From: Anaerocolumna cellulosilytica
GTDB taxonomy: Bacteria; Bacillota; Clostridia; Lachnospirales; Lachnospiraceae
Reading direction: 5' to 3'
DNA length: 64,000 nt
Assembly: GCF_014218335.1 (NCBI RefSeq)
Contig: NZ_AP023367.1
Coordinates: 2,171,501 to 2,235,500 of the forward strand
The translations under genes and the position numbers were made by a program. Of the stretch, positions 53,691-61,892 are shown one piece after another (position 1 is the first letter of the stretch; every line of letters begins with the position of its first letter). The notes below the pieces were generated by a model, which made no database searches, had not been told where the DNA came from, and was given only the letters and a program-made list of their open reading frames with translations.

Positions 53691-54653
53691 ATGAAACAAT
53701 ATATTATTAAACGACTGCTTGTATTGATTCCCGTATTTATTGGAATATCAATCATCATATTTGCTTTAATTCATTCTGCTCCGGGAGATCCATATGCCTA
53801 TATGGTAGAGTCCGGTCTGCCTATAGAGGAAAAGGAAATACAACTTCAAAAGATAGGGTATTACGATTCTTTACCTATAAAATATATTAAGTGGGTTGGA
53901 AATGTCTTTCAAGGTAATTTAGGCTATTCCATCCGTTACGCCGAGCCGGTTGCAACAGTAATCGGCAGGCGTATCGGCAACACCGCACTTTTATCCATAA
54001 CCTCATTGGTGGTCAGTTCTATATTATCCATATTCTTAGGGATTATAGCTGCGGTTAAGAAAAAGACAGTCACAGATTATATAATATCTGTGTTATCCTT
54101 AATTGGTATATCCCTTCCAACTTTCTTTCTGGCTCTGGGACTGATTAAGATATTATCAATTGATTTGAATGTCCTGCCGGTGTCTGGAATTGAGACTACC
54201 GGTGCTAATTACACCGGATGGAAAAGGGCAGTAGATATTTTTAAGCATATGTTTCTCCCGTTTTTGGTTATCACTTGTACCCAGACGGCTTCCATGGTTC
54301 GTTATACCCGCTCTGCCATGTTAGAAGTATTAGGGCAGGATTATATTAGGACGGCAAGAGCAAAAGGTCTGGCAGGCAGGGTGGTTATCAATCTCCATGC
54401 CTTTCGAAATACTTTAATACCGATTACTACTTTAATCGCAATGTCTTTAGGAAATCTCTTGTCTGGTACTGTATTGATTGAAACAGTCTTTGTATGGCCG
54501 GGTATGGGAAATTTACTCTATCAGGCAGTCAGCAACAGAGACTATCCATTAATTGTATCGGGAACTTTATTTTTATCCATATGTACTCTATTGGCGAATC
54601 TGTTGGCGGATATACTCTACGGAATTATTGATCCGAGAATCCGCTATAACTAA
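53691..54653 (+). CDS. Peptide ABC transporter permease (OppB/DppB-like)
   Basis: 320 aa with six membrane segments. The N-terminus MKQYIIKRLLVLIPVFIGISIIIFALIHSAPGDP is typical of OppB/DppB (in the RLLVLIPVFIGIS part). The cytoplasmic EAA loop, which docks on the ATPases, is YIRTARAKGLAGRVVINLHAFRN (residues about 218-240, in the RTARAKGL part). The family ending LLADILYGIIDPRIRY is present. It lies 26 bases after the binding-protein gene and 20 before the second permease, in one operon. Confidence 0.94.
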   Translation: MKQYIIKRLLVLIPVFIGISIIIFALIHSAPGDPYAYMVESGLPIEEKEIQLQKIGYYDSLPIKYIKWVGNVFQGNLGYSIRYAEPVATVIGRRIGNTALLSITSLVVSSILSIFLGIIAAVKKKTVTDYIISVLSLIGISLPTFFLALGLIKILSIDLNVLPVSGIETTGANYTGWKRAVDIFKHMFLPFLVITCTQTASMVRYTRSAMLEVLGQDYIRTARAKGLAGRVVINLHAFRNTLIPITTLIAMSLGNLLSGTVLIETVFVWPGMGNLLYQAVSNRDYPLIVSGTLFLSICTLLANLLADILYGIIDPRIRYN

Positions 54654-54673
54654 AACATAAGAGGTATTAAAGC

Positions 54674-55546
54674 ATGGCAGAAAAGAAACAACAAGAAAAT
54701 GGTACCTCCCTTTTTAAGGTTGGTATGAAGCGCCTTAAAAAAGATAAATTGGCTGTATTCGGTTTAACTGTAATAATTATCTTTACCCTGGCAGCAATTT
54801 TTGCTCCCTTTATTGCTAAGTATGACCCGGCCGTCCAGGATTTATTAAATACGTACCAGCCACCTTCAAAGGAGCATTGGTTAGGTACGGACGAACTGGG
54901 AAGGGATGTATTTACGAGGCTTTTATATGGGGGAAGGGTATCTTTAAGCGTTGGGTTGATATCAACTGGAATATCCGCCTTATTCGGAGTTTTTTTAGGT
55001 GCGGCCGCCGGATATTTTGGTAAGGCCGTTGATGGTATTATTATGAGAATTACGGATATCTTTATGTGTTTTCCCTTTTATGTAATAGCCATAACGGTTG
55101 CGGCTATCTGGGGTTCTGGTATCTGGAATATCATGCTCATATCCGGATTTCTTAATTGGACGAATATTTGCCGTATTGTGAGAGCAGAAGTTCTTTCTCT
55201 TAGACAGAGAGAATATATTGAAGCAGCAAAAGCCTTGGGGATGAATGATTTTGAAATTATATTAAAGCATATTCTTCCTAATACCTTTGCACTTGTTATT
55301 GTATATTCTACACTTGGTATTGCAAAAGGAATTTTATCAGAAGCGGGTCTTAGTTATCTTGGACTTGGTGTTACACCCCCACAAGCAAGTTGGGGTAATA
55401 TGCTTGCTGCGGCACAAAGCCTTAGGACATTAAGCCTGTACTGGTGGTTATGGATACCGGCCGGAACGGCAGTTTTTATCACCATATTATCCATTAATTT
55501 CTTCGGAGATGGATTAAGGGATGCGTTTGATGCAAAGATGAACTAA
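54674..55546 (+). CDS. Peptide ABC transporter permease (OppC/DppC-like)
   Basis: 290 aa. After a soluble N-terminus come one hydrophobic segment (LAVFGLTVIIIFTLAAIFAPFIA, about 27-49) and the DppC-type loop KEHWLGTDELGRDVFTRLLYGGR in its HWLGTDELGRDVF part. Five further segments and the EAA loop YIEAAKALGMNDFEIILKHILPN (in the EAAKALGM part) follow, ending FFGDGLRDAFDAKM. It pairs with the upstream permease to form the membrane channel. The ribosome site is AGAGGT. Confidence 0.95.
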   Translation: MAEKKQQENGTSLFKVGMKRLKKDKLAVFGLTVIIIFTLAAIFAPFIAKYDPAVQDLLNTYQPPSKEHWLGTDELGRDVFTRLLYGGRVSLSVGLISTGISALFGVFLGAAAGYFGKAVDGIIMRITDIFMCFPFYVIAITVAAIWGSGIWNIMLISGFLNWTNICRIVRAEVLSLRQREYIEAAKALGMNDFEIILKHILPNTFALVIVYSTLGIAKGILSEAGLSYLGLGVTPPQASWGNMLAAAQSLRTLSLYWWLWIPAGTAVFITILSINFFGDGLRDAFDAKMN

Positions 55547-55558
55547 GGAGGCAGAATA

Positions 55559-56551
55559 TTGAGTGATACAATACTTAAAGTTGAGAATTTAGTCACAAAA
55601 TTTAAATCCTCCGGGAAAACAGTTACTGCCATAAATGGTGTGGATTTTTCCATAGAAAGAGGTAAGGTTTTAGGAATAGTAGGGGAATCCGGCTGCGGTA
55701 AGTCAGTTACCTCCCTTTCTATTATGGGACTTTTAGATAGAAAACGAACAGAAATCAGTGGTAATATAAATTATCAGGGAGATAACCTGCTTCAATATAA
55801 TGATAAGCAGATGCAGAAAATTAGAGGGAACCGGATATCAATGATATTCCAGGAACCGATGACGGCATTAAACCCCATTTTTACCATTGGTTTTCAGTTA
55901 AAGGAAGTTCTTGCGCTTCATAAAGGTATTAAAAATAAAAAAGAAGCAAAGCAGATTTCCTTAGAGATGTTACAGCAGGTAGGAATTCCAAGACCTGAAA
56001 AGGTGTTAGAGGAATATCCCCACCAGTTAAGCGGCGGTATGCGGCAACGTGTTATGATAGCCATGTCCTTATTATGTAACCCGGAATTACTGATAGCAGA
56101 TGAGCCGACTACAGCCTTGGATGTTACTATACAGGCACAGGTATTAGAATTAATAACGGGGCTTAAGAATCAGTTTAATATGGGAGTATTATTTATTACC
56201 CATGATTTAGGTGTCATAGCGGAGATGGCAGATGAAGTACTTGTTATGTATGCAGGAAAGGTTGTTGAGCAGGCACCAGTACAGGAACTATTTGATAATC
56301 CCCTTCATCCTTATACCAGAGGACTGCTCTCCTCACGGGCAGTTTTATTTCATAAAGGGGAAAAACTTCATTGTATCCCCGGTAAAGTACCGGGACTTAC
56401 AGATATGCCCATAGGCTGTGCATTCCATCCCAGATGTAATAGTGTCTGTGATGAGTGCAGGGCGAAAGTACCGGAGCTTAAGGAAGTATCTCACAGACAT
56501 TTTGTAAGATGTTTTCCTGTGCAGAAAGGAGACCTTGGATATGGAATATAA
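55559..56551 (+). CDS. Peptide ABC transporter ATP-binding protein (OppD/DppD-like)
   Basis: 330 aa. Walker A GESGCGKS (about 42-49), signature LSGGMRQRV, Walker B LLIADEPTTALDVT and H-loop ITHDLGVI are all intact. The C-terminal oligopeptide-type extension has GCAFHPRCNSVCDECRAKVPE, with the Cys pattern usual in this class. It hydrolyses ATP with its partner OppF-like subunit to drive import. The start is TTG 55559, 7 bases after GGAGG. The reading frame overlaps the following gene by 11 bases. Confidence 0.95.
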   Translation: MSDTILKVENLVTKFKSSGKTVTAINGVDFSIERGKVLGIVGESGCGKSVTSLSIMGLLDRKRTEISGNINYQGDNLLQYNDKQMQKIRGNRISMIFQEPMTALNPIFTIGFQLKEVLALHKGIKNKKEAKQISLEMLQQVGIPRPEKVLEEYPHQLSGGMRQRVMIAMSLLCNPELLIADEPTTALDVTIQAQVLELITGLKNQFNMGVLFITHDLGVIAEMADEVLVMYAGKVVEQAPVQELFDNPLHPYTRGLLSSRAVLFHKGEKLHCIPGKVPGLTDMPIGCAFHPRCNSVCDECRAKVPELKEVSHRHFVRCFPVQKGDLGYGI

Positions 56552-57569
56552 GCAGGCAGAAGAAAAGCCACTTTTAGAAGTGGCAGGCTTAAAGAAGTAT
56601 TTTCCTATCTACAAAGGGATACTAGCTAAAAAAACCGGTGATATAAAGGCGGTTGATGATATCTCCTTTCATATCCGAAAGGGTGAGATATTAGGCCTTG
56701 TAGGAGAATCAGGATGTGGTAAATCGACTGCCGGAAGAACGATACTAAACCTGTTAGAGCCTACGGGGGGGAAGGTTACTTTTGAAGGGGAAGTGCTCTA
56801 CGATGTAGAAAAGAAGCAAAAGATTACTGCAAATCGTATGCGGCAGATGCGCAAGGATATGCAGATTGTATTTCAAGACCCTTATGCTTCTCTGGATCCT
56901 AGAATGAACATTGGTACCATACTGACGGAGGGCGTTTTAAAACATAAATTGTATCAGAAAAAAGAAGCCCTTGATAAGGCGAAAGAGTTACTGGAAATCT
57001 GCGGTCTTTCCGCTTCGGCGGTTCACAAGTATCCTCACGAATTCAGCGGCGGGCAACGCCAGCGAATCGGAATTGCAAGAGCCTTGGCTTTAAACCCCAA
57101 ACTAATTGTCGGAGATGAATTAATTGCTGCATTAGATGTTAGTATTCAATCACAGATACTAACGCTCTTTCAGGAAATGATAGAAAAATTCAGTCTGACT
57201 ACTTTATTCATTTCTCATGATTTAAGTGTTGTCCGGTATTTTTGTGATAGAATATGTGTTATGTACCTAGGCTCTGTGGTAGAAATCGGAACCAGCGAGC
57301 AGTTGTTTTCACAGCCACTTCACCCTTATACCCAGGCACTTTTATCAGCAATACCAAAGACATCTCCTAAGGATAATAAAGATCGGATTATTCTGACAGG
57401 TGAAGTACCAACAGCAGCGAATCCCCCAAAGGGATGTAAATTTCATACCAGATGTCAGTACGCAACAAAACGCTGTAAACAGGAGGTGCCTCAGGCAATT
57501 GAAGCAGAACCGGGGCATGTGGTTAATTGTCATCTGGTAGAAAAAAGAACCGGAGCTGATTATTTATAG
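56541..57569 (+). CDS. Peptide ABC transporter ATP-binding protein (OppF/DppF-like)
   Basis: About 342 aa. Walker A GESGCGKST, FQDPYASLDPRMNIG (Q-loop region typical of OppF), signature FSGGQRQRIGIARAL, and Walker B LIVGDELIAALDVS, which reads DEL where nearly all relatives have DEP. The H-loop is FISHDLSVV and the extension is GCKFHTRCQYATKRC. The catalytic Glu is kept, so it should be active. An in-frame TTG at 56535 is only 3 bases from AGGAG; ATG 56541 has 9 bases and is preferred. Last gene of the transporter operon. Confidence 0.95.
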   Translation: MEYKQAEEKPLLEVAGLKKYFPIYKGILAKKTGDIKAVDDISFHIRKGEILGLVGESGCGKSTAGRTILNLLEPTGGKVTFEGEVLYDVEKKQKITANRMRQMRKDMQIVFQDPYASLDPRMNIGTILTEGVLKHKLYQKKEALDKAKELLEICGLSASAVHKYPHEFSGGQRQRIGIARALALNPKLIVGDELIAALDVSIQSQILTLFQEMIEKFSLTTLFISHDLSVVRYFCDRICVMYLGSVVEIGTSEQLFSQPLHPYTQALLSAIPKTSPKDNKDRIILTGEVPTAANPPKGCKFHTRCQYATKRCKQEVPQAIEAEPGHVVNCHLVEKRTGADYL

Positions 57570-57612
57570 AACATAGTATAGATTTAGGCTGTTTCGCAAT
57601 TGATTAAGTGTG

Positions 57613-57763
57613 ATTAGGGTGTCAAAAGCCCTGATTATTATATAGAACCAGCAATTTGCACAAAGTCAAAATACTTATGTTTCAATTTCATAGGCACATT
57701 CGTTCTTTTGCTTTGTGCAAATTGCTGCTATATTTTTTCTAAGAGGGCTTTTGACACCCTAAT
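57613..57763. mobile_element. MITE-like long inverted repeat (about 151 bp)
   Basis: Terminal arms ATTAGGGTGTCAAAAGCCCT (57613-57632) and its exact complement at 57744-57763 (20 bp). A second perfect pair of 17 bp lies inside: CAGCAATTTGCACAAAG (about 57649-57665) with 57711-57727. TAAGT occurs on both outer sides (57605-57609 and 57766-57770), a possible target duplication, though 2-3 unpaired bases lie between. No ORF. It could equally act as a bidirectional terminator after the transporter operon. Confidence 0.7.
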
Positions 57764-57799
57764 TCTAAGTATAAGTTGACAGAAGGGAGAATAAGCAGT

Positions 57800-59140
57800 A
57801 TGAGTGAGAACATAGATAAGATACAACAAAAAATGATTGATATTATAGATGAGAACCGGGAAGAAATAATTGATTTTGCAAGAGATATCTATAACCATGG
57901 AGAACTTGGATATAAAGAGTTTAAGACGGCTGAAAAATTTGCAGCATTTTTAAGGAAGCTAAAGGTAAGGGTGCAGGAAGGTCTTGCCATCACCGGAGTA
58001 AAAGGATACCTAAATGAAGAGAAGAAAAAAAACATAAGCCTGGCTTTAATCGGAGAACTGGACGCTTTAAGAATTCCAAACCACTGCCATGCCAATCCAG
58101 AAACGAATGCAGCCCATTGCTGCGGTCATCATTGCCAGCTAGCAGGAGTAATAGGTGCAGCCATTGCCCTTACCGATGCAGAAGTAGCTGCTTCCCTTGA
58201 CGGCCAGGTGGTTTTTTATGCTGTACCTTCTGAGGAATATGGTGAGATTGAATTTAAAAACCGTCTGAAGGAAGAGGGTAAAATCAGATATGGCGGAGGA
58301 AAGAGTGAATTAATCCGCATGGGTGCTTTTGATGATATTGATGTAAGCATTGCACATCACACGGGACTTGATCCTATATCCGTCGGCGGCGGGACAGGTA
58401 ACGGTTTTGTGTCAAAGGTAATCCGTTATAATGGAAAGGCGGCACATGCAGCGGGATCACCACATCTTGGAATCAATGCCTTAAATGCAGCATCAATAGG
58501 ATTATCTGCTCTTGCCTTCCACAGGGAAACCTTTCAGGATAAAGATTGTGTCAGAATCCATCCAATAATTACAAAAGGCGGCGACCTGGTAAATGTAGTT
58601 CCTGATGAAGTGGTAATAGAAACCTTAGTCCGTGCCTCCAATGTAGAGGCAATTACGGATGCCTCTGTGAAGACAGATCGTGCCTTTTTAGCAGGTGCTT
58701 TGGCACTTGGTGCAGAGGTTGAAATTGAAACCATGCCGGGATATCTACCTACGATTGCAGAAGAAGCGAACCCACAGGTATTAGAGGCAGCTAAGTTGGC
58801 AGCCGGAGACAAGTATCCGGTGAAGGCAGCCGATACGAAAAACCATAGCGGCGGTTCGACAGATTTAGGGGATTTAGAGCATTTACAACCGGTTTTATCG
58901 TTCCGTACCGGAGGTATGAAAGATCGTCTCCATTCTGTGGACTTTGATATACTCGATGAAGAATTAGCATATGTGACAACTGCTAAAATTTTTGCTCTTA
59001 GTGCATATAACCTTCTTAAAAACAAAGCAGCAGAAGCAAAAAAAGTAAAAGCTGATTATAAGCCGGTATTTACCATGGAAGAATATCTGGCATACATGGA
59101 AAGCTTTATACAAAAAGAAACCTATAAACCGGAGGTTTAA
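57800..59140 (+). CDS. M20-family metallopeptidase / amidohydrolase
   Basis: 446 aa, cytosolic. M20/AbgB-like features: ALIGELDALRIPN (about 80-92; metal-ligand Asp), NAAHCCGHHCQLAG (His ligands), the acidic pair in VPSEEYGEIEF, then DDIDVSIAHHTGLDP and the dimerisation domain (VIRYNGKAAHAAGSPHLGINALNAA, in the NGKAAHAAGSPHLG part). The C-terminal metal His is in KNHSGGSTDLGDLEHLQP. Relatives cleave N-acyl or peptide-like amides (acyl-amino acids, aminobenzoyl-glutamate, some dipeptides). Placed directly after a peptide transporter, it may process the imported compound (inference). ATG 57800 is chosen (GGGAG 10 bases upstream) over an in-frame TTG at 57776. Confidence 0.9.
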   Translation: MSENIDKIQQKMIDIIDENREEIIDFARDIYNHGELGYKEFKTAEKFAAFLRKLKVRVQEGLAITGVKGYLNEEKKKNISLALIGELDALRIPNHCHANPETNAAHCCGHHCQLAGVIGAAIALTDAEVAASLDGQVVFYAVPSEEYGEIEFKNRLKEEGKIRYGGGKSELIRMGAFDDIDVSIAHHTGLDPISVGGGTGNGFVSKVIRYNGKAAHAAGSPHLGINALNAASIGLSALAFHRETFQDKDCVRIHPIITKGGDLVNVVPDEVVIETLVRASNVEAITDASVKTDRAFLAGALALGAEVEIETMPGYLPTIAEEANPQVLEAAKLAAGDKYPVKAADTKNHSGGSTDLGDLEHLQPVLSFRTGGMKDRLHSVDFDILDEELAYVTTAKIFALSAYNLLKNKAAEAKKVKADYKPVFTMEEYLAYMESFIQKETYKPEV

Positions 59141-59271
59141 TATTTCATTGCAGAAAATAGCCACAGGTTATAAAACAATACCATAGCTTTATTTCAGTAT
59201 CTGTCATGAATAAAACGTACTGCTTAATAAAATACTATTTGAAAAGTATGATAAGCAGGAAGGAAAAATTA

Positions 59272-59487
59272 ATGGAACGTATAAGGATGATTATTGAAAA
59301 TTTGGAAGAGAAGGAAACGCAGGATAAAGTGAGGAGTCAGTTAGAGAATGTAATTGGTGTTAAGAGGGTAGATTTAAGTGCCGGACAAAATTATGTTGAT
59401 ATAAACATGAGTGAGGAAACTTCCTCTGCTGAGATTCATAATCATTTGCAGAACAATGGTTACAAAGTAACAGATGTCATTAAATAA
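59272..59487 (+). CDS. Small HMA-like (ferredoxin-fold) protein lacking the CxxC metal site
   Basis: 71 aa. The pattern RIRMIIENLEEKETQDKVRSQL, ENVIGVKRVDLSAGQNYVDINM, then EIHNHLQNNGYKVTDV matches the beta-alpha-beta-beta-alpha-beta order of heavy-metal-associated domains. The GVkrVdv and nGYkV positions are conserved, but the CxxC that binds copper or mercury is absent. It may be a regulator or a non-metal-binding relative. The start is ATG 59272, after AGGAAGGA; 22 upstream in-frame codons have no ribosome site. Confidence 0.65.
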   Translation: MERIRMIIENLEEKETQDKVRSQLENVIGVKRVDLSAGQNYVDINMSEETSSAEIHNHLQNNGYKVTDVIK

Positions 59488-59650
59488 AAAGCCCCAGGAA
59501 ACTAGGAGATAAACCGGAGATAGGTTGTCTGATTTTGATTACAATTAAAAGATTCCCTGTAGAACTTTTTTTGTAGCAAAGATTAGGCGGCATATCTCTA
59601 ATTTTGTTAAATAGATTCATTCATGTTTTTGCGTTTTATAATGTTAAAGG

Positions 59651-59679
59651 TTGCTTGGTAAGCCTGCTCCTGATATAAT
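59651..59679 (+). promoter_or_regulatory. Promoter of the rhomboid gene
   Basis: TTGCTT (59651-59656), 17 bases, TATAAT (59674-59679). The start codon is at 59713. Confidence 0.75.
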
Positions 59680-59712
59680 GGAAGATAACACACGAAAGTT
59701 GGAAGGAAACAT

Positions 59713-60294
59713 ATGAAAAAACGGTTGGAAAAGCTTCAATATAATTCTCCGGTGACGCTTACTTTTGCACTGATATCTTTTGCATCCTTAATCCTTGGCA
59801 TGCTAACAAACGGTTTCACAACTAGGCTATTCTTTAGTATATACCGTTCCTCATTAATGAGCCCGTTCAGTTATATCAGATTATTCGGTCATATGCTTGG
59901 TCATGCAGACTGGGGTCATTTTTCCGGTAATATGGTTTTATTTTTAGTACTAGGCCCTATGCTGGAAGAAAAATACGGTTCTAAAACTTTTTTAAAGATG
60001 ATACTTATAACATCGCTGGTTTCGGGAATGGTTTATATTCTATTATATCCTAACCACATTTTATTAGGTGCCAGCGGAATTGTTTTTATGATGATAGTAC
60101 TATCCTCTGCGGCGGGAATGGAAGAAGGGAAAATCCCCCTTACCCTTTTACTGGTAGTTATCATCTACTTAGGTGGTGAGATTGTAAACGGTATCGGTCG
60201 CTCAGACGGTATAGCTCACGCAGTACATATCTTAGGTGGTATATGCGGGGCAGGTTTTGGGATGCTGGATGTAAGAAAAATTAAAAAATTATAA
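59713..60294 (+). CDS. Rhomboid-family intramembrane serine protease
   Basis: 193 aa with six hydrophobic segments, the minimal bacterial rhomboid core. The HxxxN-type motif GHADWGHFSGNMVLF (about 63-77) supplies the oxyanion residues. The nucleophile is S121 in LGASGIVF, and the general-base His lies in HAVHILGGICGAGFG (H172). It cleaves transmembrane segments of other membrane proteins; its substrate is unknown. The ribosome site is GGAAGGA. A bidirectional terminator at 60328 separates it from the convergent gene. Confidence 0.9.
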   Translation: MKKRLEKLQYNSPVTLTFALISFASLILGMLTNGFTTRLFFSIYRSSLMSPFSYIRLFGHMLGHADWGHFSGNMVLFLVLGPMLEEKYGSKTFLKMILITSLVSGMVYILLYPNHILLGASGIVFMMIVLSSAAGMEEGKIPLTLLLVVIIYLGGEIVNGIGRSDGIAHAVHILGGICGAGFGMLDVRKIKKL

Positions 60295-60327
60295 TATGTG
60301 AACGAATAATAAATCATATAAATGAAA

Positions 60328-60388
60328 AAAACACCTGTTAACTACATGAAATCACCATAATCTGATTCATGTTGATAACAGGTGTTTT
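60328..60388. terminator. Bidirectional terminator between convergent genes
   Basis: AAAACACCTGTTA (60328-60340) pairs perfectly with TAACAGGTGTTTT (60376-60388). Inner arms ACATGAAATC and GATTCATGT also pair, and T/A tracts lie on both sides. Confidence 0.9.
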
Positions 60389-60415
60389 ATTTGTGCCTAT
60401 ACAAAACGCGGCTGG

Positions 60416-61726
60416 TTATTTTATATTTCCTTTTATAAATTTCATAAATTCATCAGGATTTTCAAATCCATCTTTACTTAAATAAACTGCTTTATCCGGG
60501 CCGAAGTAAATAAAAATATAATCCTTATATTCCTTAAGTTCCGTAATCTGTGTATACGGATATTGAGAGATATACTGTATTCCCGATAAGGTTAAATAGT
60601 TATCATAAAAGGTAAAGATTGCATGGGTACCTTTTTTGGTATCAAAGGACTTTAGAGTCTGAGTGACTAGTTTTTCAATGCGGATACCATTCAGATATAT
60701 TAGTATAAATAAAAGAATAGATATGACAATTACACATAACACTAAGGAATAACCGGAGAAGTTCAAGAATATAAAGCCTGCCAGAATAATAGCTGTTATT
60801 ATCCAGTATTTTATTTTTTTATAGATTTCATTGTAAATAAAATAACTTTTTATAATAGTCTGGTCATAAAGCGTCCGGTTAATAAATACGACCGTATCTT
60901 TGATATTTTGTTCTTCTTTTCGTTTTTGTTCTGCATAGAACTTAGTTAGTTCTTCGCCTTTGGTTTTTTTAAGCACCAATTTCCTTTTGTTGTTCCTTTT
61001 AAGTAAAAGAATACAAACTACAATAGCAGCAAAAAAAACAACCAGCATAATTACAGAACGTATCATATATTGGTTTTCTAATTTCTTAGCTTCTTCCTTG
61101 TCCATAATCTTAGTAAAATGAGCTCCAGAAACAAGGTTTTTTACATAAGTCTCATCAACAGGTTCGGTGCTGTTTTCTTCATAAATATCAAAAGCAGTCA
61201 TATAACCATTAATAATAGTGCCATAAATGATTTCCGTTATGGGGATATTGTCCTGAGTCAGTTCAATAGTGAAACGGAAAAATGGCATTTCTGCCTCTGA
61301 AGGGGCATATTTTTCAATTGTGGTTTTGGTGCTTGTATCTTCGGAGTCTGTCTTTGTAAGCTTATCAAAAAAGGAAGTTAGCTCCTCTTCAGAAAGAAGA
61401 GAGAGGTTAAAAATATCCCTGCTGTCTTTTGAAGTTTTTTGCATCAGTCTTACTAGGGTCTTGGTATTAGGGTCATAAAGTATAGCTTTAACCCCCATAT
61501 CATCAAAAGTACCCTTTTCGGTTTTTGGATCGATGATTCCTGCCATACTCCAAAGCTCGTCCGTATCAGGTGTATCCTTTGTGAGCACGATGGTATCTTC
61601 TGGAATGGACAATTCCAGATTCATGCTCTTAAACTCCTCTGTTTTTGCAAAGGTCTGTAGGGATGGTTGGATAGTCAGCAGTACAGCAGCCAGAATGATC
61701 AGCCATCTAGGTAATGTTAGCTTCAT
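60416..61726 (-). CDS. Membrane protein with extracellular N-terminal domain and YcxB-like cytoplasmic tail
   Basis: 436 aa. A signal peptide or first membrane helix (about 8-27, RWLIILAAVLLTIQPSLQTFA) precedes an extracellular mixed domain (about 30-215). A membrane helix follows at about 222-242 (MIRSVIMLVVFFAAIVVCILLL in part), then a basic cytoplasmic stretch. A hairpin of two helices (about 310-350) and a C-terminal strand-rich domain close the protein; TFYDNYLTLSGIQYISQYPYTQITELKEYKDYIFIYFG (in segments) resembles the YcxB-like tail of Firmicutes membrane proteins. The ribosome site is AAGGAG. Function unknown. It may share a transcript with the 61893 gene upstream on the same strand. 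Confidence 0.7.
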   Translation of the reverse strand: MKLTLPRWLIILAAVLLTIQPSLQTFAKTEEFKSMNLELSIPEDTIVLTKDTPDTDELWSMAGIIDPKTEKGTFDDMGVKAILYDPNTKTLVRLMQKTSKDSRDIFNLSLLSEEELTSFFDKLTKTDSEDTSTKTTIEKYAPSEAEMPFFRFTIELTQDNIPITEIIYGTIINGYMTAFDIYEENSTEPVDETYVKNLVSGAHFTKIMDKEEAKKLENQYMIRSVIMLVVFFAAIVVCILLLKRNNKRKLVLKKTKGEELTKFYAEQKRKEEQNIKDTVVFINRTLYDQTIIKSYFIYNEIYKKIKYWIITAIILAGFIFLNFSGYSLVLCVIVISILLFILIYLNGIRIEKLVTQTLKSFDTKKGTHAIFTFYDNYLTLSGIQYISQYPYTQITELKEYKDYIFIYFGPDKAVYLSKDGFENPDEFMKFIKGNIK

Positions 61727-61892
61727 AATACGTGTTTTCTCCTTAATTTTGAAGTCCTTTATTAAAACATATTACCATGAATAGCCTTAAAGTTCTATTG
61801 TTTTTCATAAAAAAAGGATAAAGAAAGTATAAATAGTAAAGAGATGTGAGTAGAGGCTGTCCGGATTCATACGTTTTAAAATTACGTACCTT

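Noticed and set aside
58534-59025. 163-codon open frame on the minus strand
   Set aside because: Antisense to the conserved core of the M20 gene. Ser/Thr-rich translation with no family pattern and no ribosome site; a shadow frame.
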